16,766 nucleotides of DNA from positions 1-16,766 of the forward strand of contig CAIQOY010000303.1 of NCBI GenBank assembly GCA_903873565.1, read 5' to 3'. The notes under the pieces are model-generated. The model had not been told where the DNA came from and did not search any database. It worked only from the letters and a program-made list of their open reading frames with translations. Made by a program: the position numbers and the translations under genes. The stretch comes from an uncultured Actinomycetes bacterium (lineage in GTDB: Bacteria; Actinomycetota; Thermoleophilia; Gaiellales; F1-60-MAGs149). This document shows positions 7,412-14,785 of the stretch, piece by piece. Numbering within the stretch: position 1 is the first letter of the stretch; each line of letters starts with the position of its first letter.

Positions 7412-7819
7412 CTACACCCGCCGCCGCTTGCGGGCGCGGCAGCCGTTGTGGGCCTGCGGGGAGACGTCGCGGACGCCGATGATCTCGAGGCCGGCGGCCT
7501 GCAGCGACCGCATCGCGGTCTCGCGGCCCGAGCCGGGTCCCTTGAGGAACACCTCGACCTTCTGCAGGCCGTGCTCCATGCCCTCGCGGGCGCACAGGTC
7601 GGCGGTCACCTGGGCGGCGAAGGGCGTCGACTTGCGCGAGCCCTTGAAGCCGGCGGCGCCGGCGCTCTTCCAGGCGAGGACGTTGCCCTCCTTGTCGGTC
7701 AGGGCGACGATCGTGTTGTTGAACGACGTCTTGATGTGCGCCTGTCCGACCGCGACGTTCTTGCGCACCTTGCGGCGCGTGCGTCCGCGCGTTCCACCGG
7801 TCCTGCGGGGAGGGGCCAT
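7412..7819 (-). CDS. rpsK: 30S ribosomal protein S11
   Basis: S11 sits on the 30S platform near the mRNA exit site. The 135-residue protein has a basic N terminus (about 1-20), then AHIKTSFNNTIVALTD, GFKGSRKSTPFAAQ, the GPGSGRETAMRSLQAAGL segment and a C-terminal DVSPQAHNGCRARKRRRV, all typical of S11. The ATG (7819-7817) has one of the best ribosome sites in the window: AAGGAG four bases upstream, inside a 19-base gap after rpsM. Confidence 0.97.
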   Translation of the reverse strand: MAPPRRTGGTRGRTRRKVRKNVAVGQAHIKTSFNNTIVALTDKEGNVLAWKSAGAAGFKGSRKSTPFAAQVTADLCAREGMEHGLQKVEVFLKGPGSGRETAMRSLQAAGLEIIGVRDVSPQAHNGCRARKRRRV

Positions 7820-7838
7820 GAAGCTCCTTCAGTCCTTT

Positions 7839-8210
7839 CTAGCCCTTGCGGGCGCGCCCGACGGTCTTCTTCGGGCCCTTGCGGGTGCGGGCGTTCGTGC
7901 GGGTGCGCTGGCCGTTGACGGGCAGCCCGCGGCGATGGCGCAGGCCGCGGTAGCAGCCGATCTCCATCAGGCGCTTGATGTTGCCGGAGCGCTCGCGGCG
8001 CAGGTCGCCCTCGACCTGCACGTTGGCGTCGATGTAGGCGCGCAGGCGCGCGACCTCCTCGTCGGTCAGGTCGCGGACCTTCTGCTGGTCCCCGATGCCG
8101 AGCTCCTTGCAGATCGACTGGGCGGTCGAGCGGCCGATGCCGTAGATGTACGTCAGCCCGATCTCGACGCGCTTCTCGCGCGGGATGTTGACGCCTGCGA
8201 TGCGGGCCAT
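7839..8210 (-). CDS. rpsM: 30S ribosomal protein S13
   Basis: S13 lies in the head of the small subunit and makes bridges to the large subunit and contacts tRNA. The start is the ATG at 8210-8208, giving 123 residues beginning MARIAGVNIPREKRVEIGLT. A longer frame continues upstream through rpmJ but is not real, because it overlaps rpmJ and lacks S13 similarity. The helix-hairpin-helix (YGIGRSTAQSICKELGI) and the basic tail RTRTNARTRKGPKKTVG are visible. It starts two bases after rpmJ. Confidence 0.97.
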   Translation of the reverse strand: MARIAGVNIPREKRVEIGLTYIYGIGRSTAQSICKELGIGDQQKVRDLTDEEVARLRAYIDANVQVEGDLRRERSGNIKRLMEIGCYRGLRHRRGLPVNGQRTRTNARTRKGPKKTVGRARKG

Positions 8211-8212
8211 GC

Positions 8213-8326
8213 CTACCCCTGCCGCTGCTTGTGTCGGGGGTTCTGGCAGATCACGAGCACCGTGCCGGAGCGCCGGATCACCCGGCACTTGTCGCACATC
8301 GGCTTGACGCTGGGACGGACCTTCAT
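8213..8326 (-). CDS. rpmJ: 50S ribosomal protein L36 (zinc-binding form)
   Basis: This 37-residue gene, starting MKVRPSVKPMCDKC, is the smallest ribosomal protein here. It has the zinc ligands of the C+ form: C11, C14, C27 and H32. The ATG (8326-8324) is preceded by AGAGGG four bases upstream, and the TAG (8215-8213) is two bases before rpsM. It is the first gene after the 112-base map-rpmJ gap and so likely the first gene of a transcript for the alpha region. Confidence 0.95.
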   Translation of the reverse strand: MKVRPSVKPMCDKCRVIRRSGTVLVICQNPRHKQRQG

Positions 8327-8359
8327 GGAACCCTCTGATTGCCTGTGTCGTACGGGATT

Positions 8360-8391
8360 CGCGCACGGCAGGCCATGGCCCGGCCCGCGCG
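8360..8391 (-). promoter_or_regulatory. Hairpin-forming leader upstream of rpmJ
   Basis: On the minus strand this 32-base stretch can fold end to end. CGCGC at one end pairs with GCGCG at the other, and the perfect palindrome GGCCATGGCC (8371-8380) sits at the tip. It lies 33 bases upstream of the rpmJ ATG and just downstream of a candidate -10 element, so it would be in the 5' leader. There is no T-run, so it does not look like a simple terminator. A role in ribosomal-protein feedback is a guess. Confidence 0.3.
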
Positions 8392-8400
8392 CGAGTGCGC

Positions 8401-8406
8401 ACGGTA
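8401..8406 (-). promoter_or_regulatory. Candidate extended -10 promoter for the rpmJ-rplQ (alpha) region
   Basis: The minus strand reads TGCTACCGT here, an extended -10 (TGn then TAnnnT; the hexamer is 8406-8401). Transcription would begin about seven bases downstream and leave a leader of roughly 65-70 bases before rpmJ. No convincing -35 hexamer is seen at the standard spacing. Support comes from location: this is the only gap over 70 bases in the whole ribosomal cluster. Confidence 0.35.
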
Positions 8407-8438
8407 GCAGACAACGGAAAACCGGTGCGTCGGACCCA

Positions 8439-9218
8439 TCAGATCGGCCGGTTGACGATGGAATCGCCGTCGAGGAGGGTGAGCACGCGGGGCCCGTCGT
8501 CCGTGATCGCGACGGTGTGCTCGAAGTGGGCGGCGAGCGACCCGTCGATCGTGAAGATCGACCAGCCGTCCGCGTCGATGCGGATCTCGTGGGACCCGGC
8601 GGTGATCATCGGCTCGATCGCCAGCGTCGTGCCGGCCTTGAGCGGGGTGCCCGTGCCGGCCTCGCCGTAGTTGCGCACCTGCGGGTCCTCGTGCATCGCG
8701 CGGCCGACGCCGTGGCCGACGAGGTCGCGCACGACGGCGAAGCCCGCCCCCTCCACCACGCCCTGCACGGCGGCGCCGATGTCGCCGAGCCGGCAGCCCG
8801 GCTGGCAGGCCTCGACGGCCGCGAACAGGGACGCCTGGCAGACGCGCATCAGCTCGAGCGCGGGCTCCGGCGGGGTGCCGATCGCCACCGTCACCGCGGA
8901 GTCGGCGACGAAGCCCTGGCGGGTCACGCCGACGTCGATGGAGATGATGTCGCCGTCGGCGAGGACGACGTCGTCGGCGGGGATGCCGTGCACGATCATG
9001 TCGTTCGGCGACGCGCAGATCGAGCCCGGGAAGCCGCGGTAGCCCTTGAAGGTGGGCACGCCGCCCGCGGCGCGGATGTGCCGCTCGGCGATCTCGTCGA
9101 GCTCGAGCGTCGACATCCCGGGCCGCGCCGACTCGGCGAGCAGGGCCAGCGTCTCGGCGACGATCGCGCCCGCGGCGGCCATCCGGTCGAGGTCGCTCTG
9201 CGACTTGCGGTGGATCAC
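8439..9218 (-). CDS. map: Type I methionine aminopeptidase
   Basis: Map removes the initiator methionine from new proteins when the second residue is small. The 259 residues contain the five metal ligands of the pita-bread fold: D95 (IDVG), D106 (ADSAVT), H169 (GHGVGR), E202 (IEPM) and E233 (FEHT). H77 and H176 are in the substrate pocket positions. There is no N-terminal zinc-finger extension, so it is the short bacterial form. It starts at a GTG (9218-9216) that overlaps the adk TGA by four bases. A 112-base gap follows its TGA (8441-8439), where infA is commonly placed. Confidence 0.97.
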   Translation of the reverse strand: MIHRKSQSDLDRMAAAGAIVAETLALLAESARPGMSTLELDEIAERHIRAAGGVPTFKGYRGFPGSICASPNDMIVHGIPADDVVLADGDIISIDVGVTRQGFVADSAVTVAIGTPPEPALELMRVCQASLFAAVEACQPGCRLGDIGAAVQGVVEGAGFAVVRDLVGHGVGRAMHEDPQVRNYGEAGTGTPLKAGTTLAIEPMITAGSHEIRIDADGWSIFTIDGSLAAHFEHTVAITDDGPRVLTLLDGDSIVNRPI

Positions 9219-9868
9219 GCGGGCAGGGCCTGGTCGAGGCGCGCGGCGACCTCGTCGGTCGTGCCCGTGCCGTCCACGAGGACCTCGCGCACCCCGGCCG
9301 CCGCGTAGTGCTCGCGCACCGGCACGGTCTGGGCCAGGTAGACGTTGCGGTAGCGGTTGCGCACCACGTCCGGCTCGTCGTCGGGGCGCCGGATCAGCGG
9401 CAGCCCCTCCTCGTCGTCGACGCCCGGCGTCCGCGGCGGGTCGTAGACCTCGTGGTAGACGCGCCCGTTCTGCGCGACGAGGCGGCCCGAGATGCGGCGC
9501 ACGACCTCCTCCTCGGGCACGTCGAGGACGACGACGCAGTCCAGCGGGCGGCCGCGCTCCGCGAGCATCGCGTCGAGCGCCTCCGCCTGGGCGACGTTGC
9601 GCGGGAAGCCGTCGAGCAGGAAGCCCGCCGCGGCGTCCGGCTCGCCGATCCGGTCGGCCAGCATGCGCACCACGAGCTCGTCGGGGACGAGGTCGCCGGC
9701 GTCCATGTAGCCCTTGGCCTCGCGGCCGAGCGCCGTGTCGCCCTTGACGTGGGCGCGCAGCATGTCGCCGGTCGAGATGTGCGGCACGCCGAGGCGCCCA
9801 GCGAGGCGCGGCGCCTGGGTGCCCTTGCCGGCGCCCGGCGGCCCGAAGATCAGGAACGCGCCCGGCAC
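9215..9868 (-). CDS. adk: Adenylate kinase
   Basis: Adk interconverts AMP + ATP and 2 ADP. The chosen start is a GTG (9868-9866), two bases after the secY stop, giving 217 residues beginning MPGAFLIFGPPGAGKGTQAP. The P-loop is GPPGAGKGT (9-17), the AMP-binding part has ISTGDMLRAH (31-40), DGFPRNVAQAE is at 86-96, and a full-length LID domain runs about 126-166. The LID has no cysteine set, so this is a zinc-free form. No good ribosome site precedes the GTG, so translation probably depends on ribosomes finishing secY. The open frame continues upstream inside secY, but only as a shadow. Confidence 0.96.
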   Translation of the reverse strand: MPGAFLIFGPPGAGKGTQAPRLAGRLGVPHISTGDMLRAHVKGDTALGREAKGYMDAGDLVPDELVVRMLADRIGEPDAAAGFLLDGFPRNVAQAEALDAMLAERGRPLDCVVVLDVPEEEVVRRISGRLVAQNGRVYHEVYDPPRTPGVDDEEGLPLIRRPDDEPDVVRNRYRNVYLAQTVPVREHYAAAGVREVLVDGTGTTDEVAARLDQALPA

Positions 9869-9870
9869 CG

Positions 9871-11145
9871 CTACTTCAGGAAGCCCTCGTAGTGGCGCAT
9901 CATCACCTGCGACTCCATCTGCCGCATGGTGTCGAGGGCGACGCCGACGATGATCAGGATCGAGGTCCCGCCGAGCGCCTGGGCGACGGCCTGCGAGAAG
10001 CCGCCGTACTTGATGAAGATCGTGGGCAGGATCGCGACCGCGGCGAGGAACAGGCCGCCCGGCAGGGTCAGGCGCGTCATCACGCGGTCGAGGTACTGCG
10101 CGGTCGGGCGGCCGGGCCGCACGCCCGGGATGAAGCCGCCGTACTTCTTGAGGTTCTCGGCCTGCTCCACGGGGTTGAACTGGACCGCCGTGTAGAAGAA
10201 CGTGAACATCAGGATCAGCCCGAACTCGAGGATGATCGACGGCCACGACATCGGGTTGAACCAGTCGGCGAGGAACGCGAGGCCCGGCACCAGCTGGCCG
10301 ATCGTCGGCGGCAGGAACAGCACCGCGACCGCGAAGATCACGGGGATCACGCCGGCCATGTTCACGCGCAGCGGCATGTACGTGGAGCCGCCCTGCGTCA
10401 TCCGCCGCCCGACCATGCGCTTGGCGTACTGGATCGGGATCCGGCGCTGGCCCTCGTTGATGAAGACGACCGCGACGATCACCGCCAGCACGATCAGCGG
10501 CAGGCTGAGCCGCTGGAAGGTGCCCGAGTTGGCCCAGGCGCGCACGCCGACGGGCACCGACACGAGGATCGACGCGAAGATCAGGAGCGACTGCCCGTTG
10601 CCGATGCCGCGCTGGGTGATCAGCTCGCCCAGCCACATCAGCACCGTGGTGCCGGCGGTGAGCGTGACCACGATCAGGATGAACGAGCGCGGCGTCAGGT
10701 TGGTGAGCGAGTTCGACCCGCCGAGGACGGCGCCGTTGTGGAACAGGATCACGTAGCCGATCGACTGCAGCGCGGCCAGGATCACCGTCAGGTAGCGCGT
10801 GTACTGCGTGATCTTCTTCTGGCCGGCCTCGCCCTCCTTCTGGAGCGCCTCGAGCCGTGGCAGCACGACGGTCAGGAGCTGCATGATGATCGACGCCGTG
10901 ATGTACGGCATGATCCCGAGCGCGAAGAACGACAGGTTCTGCAGCGCCTGGCCGGAGAACAGGTTCAGGTAGCCGAGGATCGTCGACCCGGCCGCGCCCT
11001 CGAAGAGCTGCTGGATCTCGGCCGTGTTGACGCCCGGCGTGGGCAGCCACGAGCCCGCGCGGTAGAGCAGCAGGACCGCCGCCGTGAACAGGAGGCGGTT
11101 GCGGAGCTCCGGGACCCGGAAGGCGTTGCCGAGGGCGGCGAGCAC
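9871..11145 (-). CDS. secY: Preprotein translocase subunit SecY
   Basis: SecY is the ten-span channel of the Sec export system. The 424-residue length is normal, and the family signatures are all seen: LRNRLLFTAAVLLLYRAGSWLPTPGVN (first span and plug entry), ALGIMPYITASIIMQLL (second span), GEAGQKKITQYTRY, RGIGNGQSLLIFASI, and KYGGFIPGVRPGRPT in the cytoplasmic loop that docks SecA and the ribosome. The start is a GTG (11145-11143), nine bases after rplO. A weak AGGCTGGG lies just before it. SecY likely also exports the 821-residue secreted protein, which has a Sec-type signal. Confidence 0.97.
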   Translation of the reverse strand: MLAALGNAFRVPELRNRLLFTAAVLLLYRAGSWLPTPGVNTAEIQQLFEGAAGSTILGYLNLFSGQALQNLSFFALGIMPYITASIIMQLLTVVLPRLEALQKEGEAGQKKITQYTRYLTVILAALQSIGYVILFHNGAVLGGSNSLTNLTPRSFILIVVTLTAGTTVLMWLGELITQRGIGNGQSLLIFASILVSVPVGVRAWANSGTFQRLSLPLIVLAVIVAVVFINEGQRRIPIQYAKRMVGRRMTQGGSTYMPLRVNMAGVIPVIFAVAVLFLPPTIGQLVPGLAFLADWFNPMSWPSIILEFGLILMFTFFYTAVQFNPVEQAENLKKYGGFIPGVRPGRPTAQYLDRVMTRLTLPGGLFLAAVAILPTIFIKYGGFSQAVAQALGGTSILIIVGVALDTMRQMESQVMMRHYEGFLK

Positions 11146-11154
11146 GGGCCCAGC

Positions 11155-11667
11155 CTAGTCGTCGGACCCGGCCGGCGCGCGCTCGATGACCTGCGCGGCG
11201 CCGCCGGCGGCCTCGATCTTGGCCCTGGCCGACGCGGAGAAGGCGTGCGCGCGGATCGTCAGGGCGTGGCCGACCTCGCCCTCGCCGAGCACCTTGACGG
11301 GGTGCCGGACGCGGCTCAGGAGGCCCGACTCGACGAGCAGCTCGGGGGTCACCTCGGTGCCCGCGGGGAACTTGGCCGCGACGTCGCCGACGTTGACGAT
11401 CTCCGTCTGGGTCCGGAACGGGCCCATCGGCATCGACTTCTTCATGTGCGGGCCGCGCAGCTTGCCGGTGCGCATGTAGAGCGGCATCTGGCCGCCCTCG
11501 AAGCCCGGGCGCATGTTGTGCGAGCCGGAGCGGGCCTTCTGGCCCTTCTGGCCGCGGCCGGACGTCTTGCCCGTGCCGGAGCCGTCGCCGCGGCCGACGC
11601 GCTTGCGCGCCTTGCGCGACCCGGGCGCCGGGCTCAGGTTCGACAGGGTGATCGCGTCGTCGGCCAT
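11155..11667 (-). CDS. rplO: 50S ribosomal protein L15
   Basis: L15 is a late-assembly large-subunit protein. The first third is the extended basic Gly-rich arm (GRGDGSGTGKTSGRGQKGQK, about 25-44, then HNMRPGFEGGQMPLYMR). The globular C-terminal part carries FPAGTEVTPELLVESGLL and KVLGEGEV. At 170 residues it is slightly longer than the usual 145-150, through short Ala/Asp-rich additions at both ends. The ATG at 11667 shares one base with the rpmD TGA, and GGAGGAGG (four bases upstream) is a strong ribosome site. Confidence 0.96.
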   Translation of the reverse strand: MADDAITLSNLSPAPGSRKARKRVGRGDGSGTGKTSGRGQKGQKARSGSHNMRPGFEGGQMPLYMRTGKLRGPHMKKSMPMGPFRTQTEIVNVGDVAAKFPAGTEVTPELLVESGLLSRVRHPVKVLGEGEVGHALTIRAHAFSASARAKIEAAGGAAQVIERAPAGSDD

Positions 11668-11843
11668 CAGACCTCCTCCACCTCGACGAGGTACTTGACC
11701 TGGTGCAGCTGCCCGCGCAGGGACGGCGAGTCCTCGTGCACCTTCGACGAGCCGATCCGGCGCAGGCCGAGCGCGCGCAGCGTGCCGCGGTGCTCGGCGC
11801 GCACGCCGATCATCGACTTCTTCAGCGTGACCTTGACGCTCAC
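11667..11843 (-). CDS. rpmD: 50S ribosomal protein L30
   Basis: This is a 58-residue gene read directly from the sequence between rpsE and rplO. The protein starts MSVKVTLKKSMIGVRAEHRG and continues with TLRALGLRRIGSSKVHEDSP and a C-terminal QVKYLVEVEEV, the normal L30 pattern. The GTG start (11843-11841) overlaps the rpsE TGA as GTGA, and the TGA (11669-11667) overlaps the rplO ATG by one base. Both overlaps and its standard place in the spc order confirm it. Confidence 0.95.
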   Translation of the reverse strand: MSVKVTLKKSMIGVRAEHRGTLRALGLRRIGSSKVHEDSPSLRGQLHQVKYLVEVEEV

Positions 11844-12391
11844 GCCGTGACCTCCTCCGCGGCCGCCCTGGCCTTGCGGCCCTGCGGCAGGATCTCGTGC
11901 ACGGACTTGCCGCGCAGCGCCGCGACCTCCTCGGGGCGGCGCAGGTCGCGCAGCGCCTGCTCCGCCGCGCGGCAGAGGTTGATCGGGTTCGACGTGCCGA
12001 GCGACTTGGCCAGCACGTCCTTGAGGCCGGCCAGCTCCAGCACGGCGCGCACGCCGGCGCCGGCGATGACGCCGGTGCCCTGCGAGGCGGGCTTGAGCAG
12101 CACGCGGCCGGCGCCGTAGACGCCGGTCACCTCATGCGTGATGGTCGTGTGGTGGCGGGGCACGACGAAGAGGTTCTTCTTCGCGTCCTCGATCGCCTTC
12201 TGGATCGCCACGGGGACCTCGTTGGCCTTCCCGTAGCCGACCCCGACCTGCTCGATCTCGTCGCCGACGACGACGAGGGCGGTGAAGCTGAAGCGCCGAC
12301 CGCCCTTGACGACCTTCGCGACGCGGTTGATCTCGACGACGCGCTCGTGGAGCTCGCGCCCCTGGGCGTCCGTGCCTACGCGACTGGCCAT
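11840..12391 (-). CDS. rpsE: 30S ribosomal protein S5
   Basis: S5 sits near the mRNA entry and decoding site and affects translation accuracy. The 183 residues contain the N-terminal double-stranded-RNA-binding-like domain (RVAKVVKGGRRFSFTALVVV, about 23-42, and GYGKANEVPVAIQKA) and the C-terminal domain (GAGRVLLKPASQGTGVIAGA and KSLGTSNPINLCRA). A short basic/Glu tail ends the protein. The ATG shares one base with the rplR TGA (12391), with GGGAGG about ten bases upstream. Confidence 0.97.
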   Translation of the reverse strand: MASRVGTDAQGRELHERVVEINRVAKVVKGGRRFSFTALVVVGDEIEQVGVGYGKANEVPVAIQKAIEDAKKNLFVVPRHHTTITHEVTGVYGAGRVLLKPASQGTGVIAGAGVRAVLELAGLKDVLAKSLGTSNPINLCRAAEQALRDLRRPEEVAALRGKSVHEILPQGRKARAAAEEVTA

Positions 12392-12735
12392 CAGAACTGC
12401 AGACCTCCCTCGCGCGCGCCCTCGGCGAGGGCCTTCACGCGACCGTGGTACAGGTAGCCGCCGCGGTCGAACACGACGGCCTCGACGCCGGCGGCCTTCG
12501 CGCGCTCGGCGAGCAGGACGCCGGTCGCGCGCGCCTTGGCGGACTTGTCGCCGTCCTTGACGGCGCGCGAGTCGGCGGCGGCGAGGGTGTGGCCCTTCGC
12601 GTCGTCGATGACCTGCGCGTAGATGTCCGCGTTCGAGCGGAACACGGCCAGGCGGGGGCGCTCGGCGGTGCCGGTGATCTTGCCGCGGACGCGGCGGTGG
12701 CGGCGCTGGCGGGCCTCTGCGGTGGTGGTCTTCAT
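12391..12735 (-). CDS. rplR: 50S ribosomal protein L18
   Basis: L18 binds 5S rRNA and links it to the large subunit. The protein is 114 residues, normal for the family. It has a basic N terminus (RQRRHRRVRGKITGTAERPRL, about 9-29) and the signatures AVFRSNADIYAQVIDD, VLLAERAKAAGVEAVVFDRG and YLYHGRVKALAEGAREGGLQF. The ATG (12735-12733) follows rplF by 16 bases, with AAGGAC immediately upstream. Confidence 0.96.
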   Translation of the reverse strand: MKTTTAEARQRRHRRVRGKITGTAERPRLAVFRSNADIYAQVIDDAKGHTLAAADSRAVKDGDKSAKARATGVLLAERAKAAGVEAVVFDRGGYLYHGRVKALAEGAREGGLQF

Positions 12736-12751
12736 GTCCTTCTCTCCGGGC

Positions 12752-13285
12752 CTACGCGCGCTTGCCGACCTTGCGGGCGACGTGCTCGCCCACGTAGCGG
12801 ATGCCCTTGCCCTTGTACGGCTCCGGCGGGCGGAGCTTGCGGATCTCCGCGGCCACCTGGCCGACCTTCTGCTTGTCGATGCCGCGCACGATGATCTGCG
12901 TGGGCTGCGGCACCTCGAACTCGATGCCCTCCGGCGCGGCGTACTTGACGGGGTGCGAGTAGCCGAGCGCCAGCTCCAGGTTCTTGCCCTGCGCCTGCGC
13001 GCGGTAGCCGACGCCCTGGATCTCGAGCTCCTTGACGTAGCCCGCCGAGACGCCCTCGACCATGTTCGCGACGAGGCTGCGGGTGAGCCCGTGCAGCGCG
13101 CGGTGGTTGGGGCGGTCCGTGGGGCGCGCGATCGTGATCTCGCCGTCGGCGACGTTGACCGTCATGTCCGGCGAGATCTGCTGCTCGAGCGTGCCCTTCG
13201 GGCCCGTCACGGTGACGCGGCCGGGGGCCACGTCGACGGTGACGCCCTCGGGCAGGGGGATGATGCGGCGGCCGATGCGACTCAT
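12752..13285 (-). CDS. rplF: 50S ribosomal protein L6
   Basis: L6 lies at the factor-binding side of the large subunit near the sarcin-ricin loop. The 177 residues start MSRIGRRIIPLPEGVTVDV and have two repeats of the L6 fold, with HGLTRSLVANMVEGVSAGY at the domain junction. The end, RPPEPYKGKGIRYVGEHVARKVGKRA, is the family's best-known signature. The ATG (13285-13283) is four bases after rpsH. Length is exactly typical. Confidence 0.97.
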   Translation of the reverse strand: MSRIGRRIIPLPEGVTVDVAPGRVTVTGPKGTLEQQISPDMTVNVADGEITIARPTDRPNHRALHGLTRSLVANMVEGVSAGYVKELEIQGVGYRAQAQGKNLELALGYSHPVKYAAPEGIEFEVPQPTQIIVRGIDKQKVGQVAAEIRKLRPPEPYKGKGIRYVGEHVARKVGKRA

Positions 13286-13289
13286 GGGA

Positions 13290-13685
13290 TCACCAGACGA
13301 AGCACAGCACCTCGCCGCCGACGCCGCGCTTCTGCGCGTCGGCGGCGGTGCAGATGCCGGTCGAGGTGGACATGATGGCGCAGCCGAGCCCGCCCAGGAC
13401 GCGCGGCAGGCGGTCCTTCGGGGCGTACATGCGGCGGCCGGGCTTCGAGACCCGCTTGAGGCCGTAGATCACGCGCTCGCGGTTCTTGCCGTACTTGAGC
13501 TCGATGATCAGCTGCGGCTGCGGCTCCGCGGCCTCCTCGGACCAGGAGGCGATGTAGCCCTCCTCGAGGAGGATGCGCGCGATCTCGCGCTTGCTCTTGG
13601 ACGTGGGCATGACGACGCGGTCGTGCAGCGCCAGGTTGGCGTTGCGCAGGCGGGTCAGCATGTCGGCGATGGGATCGTTGACCAT
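13290..13685 (-). CDS. rpsH: 30S ribosomal protein S8
   Basis: S8 is a primary binder of 16S rRNA helix 21 and, in E. coli, the repressor of the spc operon. The 131 residues start MVNDPIADMLTRLRNANLAL. They include MPTSKSKREIARILLEEGYI, RVIYGLKRVSKPGRRMYAP and the C-terminal loop IMSTSTGICTAADAQKRGVGGEVLCFVW. The ATG (13685-13683) lies four bases after rpsZ. Whether it regulates this operon is not visible. Confidence 0.97.
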   Translation of the reverse strand: MVNDPIADMLTRLRNANLALHDRVVMPTSKSKREIARILLEEGYIASWSEEAAEPQPQLIIELKYGKNRERVIYGLKRVSKPGRRMYAPKDRLPRVLGGLGCAIMSTSTGICTAADAQKRGVGGEVLCFVW

Positions 13686-13689
13686 GGCG

Positions 13690-13875
13690 CTACCAGCTCG
13701 ACTTCGTCATGCCGGGGATCATGCCCTCGTGCGCGAGCTGCCTCAGGCAGATGCGGCACAGGCCGAACTTCTTGTAGACGGCGCGCGAGCGGCCGCACTT
13801 CTGGCAGCGCGAGTACGCGCGGACCTTGTACTTGGCCGGCCGAGCGGCCTTCATGCGCAGGGCGGTCTTGGCCAT
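13690..13875 (-). CDS. rpsZ: 30S ribosomal protein S14, zinc-binding (type Z)
   Basis: At 61 residues this is the short zinc form of S14, which lies in the 30S head. The zinc ligands are C24, C27, C40 and C43 (RCQKCG and LCRICLRQLAHEG), and it ends PGMTKSSW as the family does. The ATG at 13875 lies one base after the rplE TGA. Actinobacteria often keep a second, cysteine-free S14 elsewhere for zinc starvation; none is in this window. Confidence 0.97.
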   Translation of the reverse strand: MAKTALRMKAARPAKYKVRAYSRCQKCGRSRAVYKKFGLCRICLRQLAHEGMIPGMTKSSW

Positions 13876-13876
13876 G

Positions 13877-14440
13877 TCAGGACTCCCGGAACGGCATGCC
13901 GAGCGCGCGAAGCAGCTCTCGCGCCTCGTCGTCGGTGGCCGCGGTCGTGGTGATCGTGATGTCCAGGCCCCGAACCTGGTCGACCTTGTCGTAGTCGATC
14001 TCGGGGAAGATGATCTGCTCGCGGATGCCGAGCGAGTAGTTGCCCCGCCCGTCGAACGACTTCGGGCTGATGCCCCGGAAGTCGCGGATGCGCGGGAGGG
14101 CGACCGTCGTCAGGCGGTCCAGGAACTCGTACATCAGCTCGCCGCGCAGCGTGACCTTGCAGCCGATCGGCATGCCCTCGCGCAGCTTGAAGCCGGCGAT
14201 GGACTTGCGGGCGAGCGTCTGGATCGGCTTCTGGCCGGCGATCAGCGCCATCTGGTCGACGGCGTGGTCGAGGGCCTTGGAGTCGGTCTTCGCGTCGGAC
14301 ACGCCCATGTTGAGCGTGATCTTCGTCACGCGCGGGGCCTGCATCGGCGACGAGTAGCCGAACTGCTCGATCAGCGCGGCGCGGACGTCGCGCTCGTAGC
14401 GCTCCTTGAGCCTGGGGATGTGGGTGGCGGTATCGGTCAT
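13877..14440 (-). CDS. rplE: 50S ribosomal protein L5
   Basis: L5 binds 5S rRNA in the central protuberance and contacts the P-site tRNA and S13. The 187-residue length is typical. Signatures are MQAPRVTKITLNMGVSDAK, GQKPIQTLARKSIAGFKLREG, LRGELMYEFLDRLTTVALPRIRDFRG (split around residue 110) and GNYSLGIREQIIFPEIDYD. The ATG (14440-14438) directly abuts the rplX TAA with no gap. Confidence 0.97.
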   Translation of the reverse strand: MTDTATHIPRLKERYERDVRAALIEQFGYSSPMQAPRVTKITLNMGVSDAKTDSKALDHAVDQMALIAGQKPIQTLARKSIAGFKLREGMPIGCKVTLRGELMYEFLDRLTTVALPRIRDFRGISPKSFDGRGNYSLGIREQIIFPEIDYDKVDQVRGLDITITTTAATDDEARELLRALGMPFRES

Positions 14441-14785
14441 TTACTTGTCGATGTGCGTCCCGCACTTCTTGCAGACGCGGACCTTGCGGCCGTCGCCCAC
14501 GGTGTCGTAGGAGATCCGGGTCGCCGCGTCGCAGGACGGGCAGACCAGCATCACGTTGGAGCGGCGCAGCGGCTGCTCGAGGTCGAGGACGCCGCCGGGG
14601 GCCATCTGCTGGCCGCTCGTGCCGGGCACGGGGCGCGGCTTCGTGTGGCGGCGCGCGATGTTGCGGCCCTCGACGATCACCCGGTGCTTCTCCGGCTCGA
14701 CCGAGATGACCTTGCCGCGCTTGCCGCGGTCCTTGCCCGTCACGACCTCGATCGTGTCGTCCTTGCGGATGCCGAGGCCGCTCAT
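14441..14785 (-). CDS. rplX: 50S ribosomal protein L24
   Basis: L24 helps start large-subunit assembly. The 114 residues carry the KOW motif at about 7-33 (RKDDTIEVVTGKDRGKRGKV), then EGRNIARRHTKP and a C-terminal part with four cysteines (C82, C85, C105, C108) laid out like a zinc ribbon. That cysteine set occurs in some actinobacterial and other L24 proteins. The ATG at 14785 shares one base with the rplN TGA. The TAA stop is the only TAA among the complete genes annotated here. Confidence 0.96.
   Translation of the reverse strand: MSGLGIRKDDTIEVVTGKDRGKRGKVISVEPEKHRVIVEGRNIARRHTKPRPVPGTSGQQMAPGGVLDLEQPLRRSNVMLVCPSCDAATRISYDTVGDGRKVRVCKKCGTHIDK

Noticed and set aside
9869..11050. A longer upstream start for adk extending through secY
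   Set aside because: The upstream part is an off-frame reading of secY and is Arg/Pro/His-rich; the P-loop begins eight residues after the GTG at 9868, as expected for an adenylate kinase.
9892..11850. A 652-codon plus-strand open frame opposite secY, rplO and rpmD
   Set aside because: It is antisense to well-identified genes, is full of Arg, Asp, His and Gln in a low-complexity pattern, and is the usual by-product of G/C-ending codons on the other strand.
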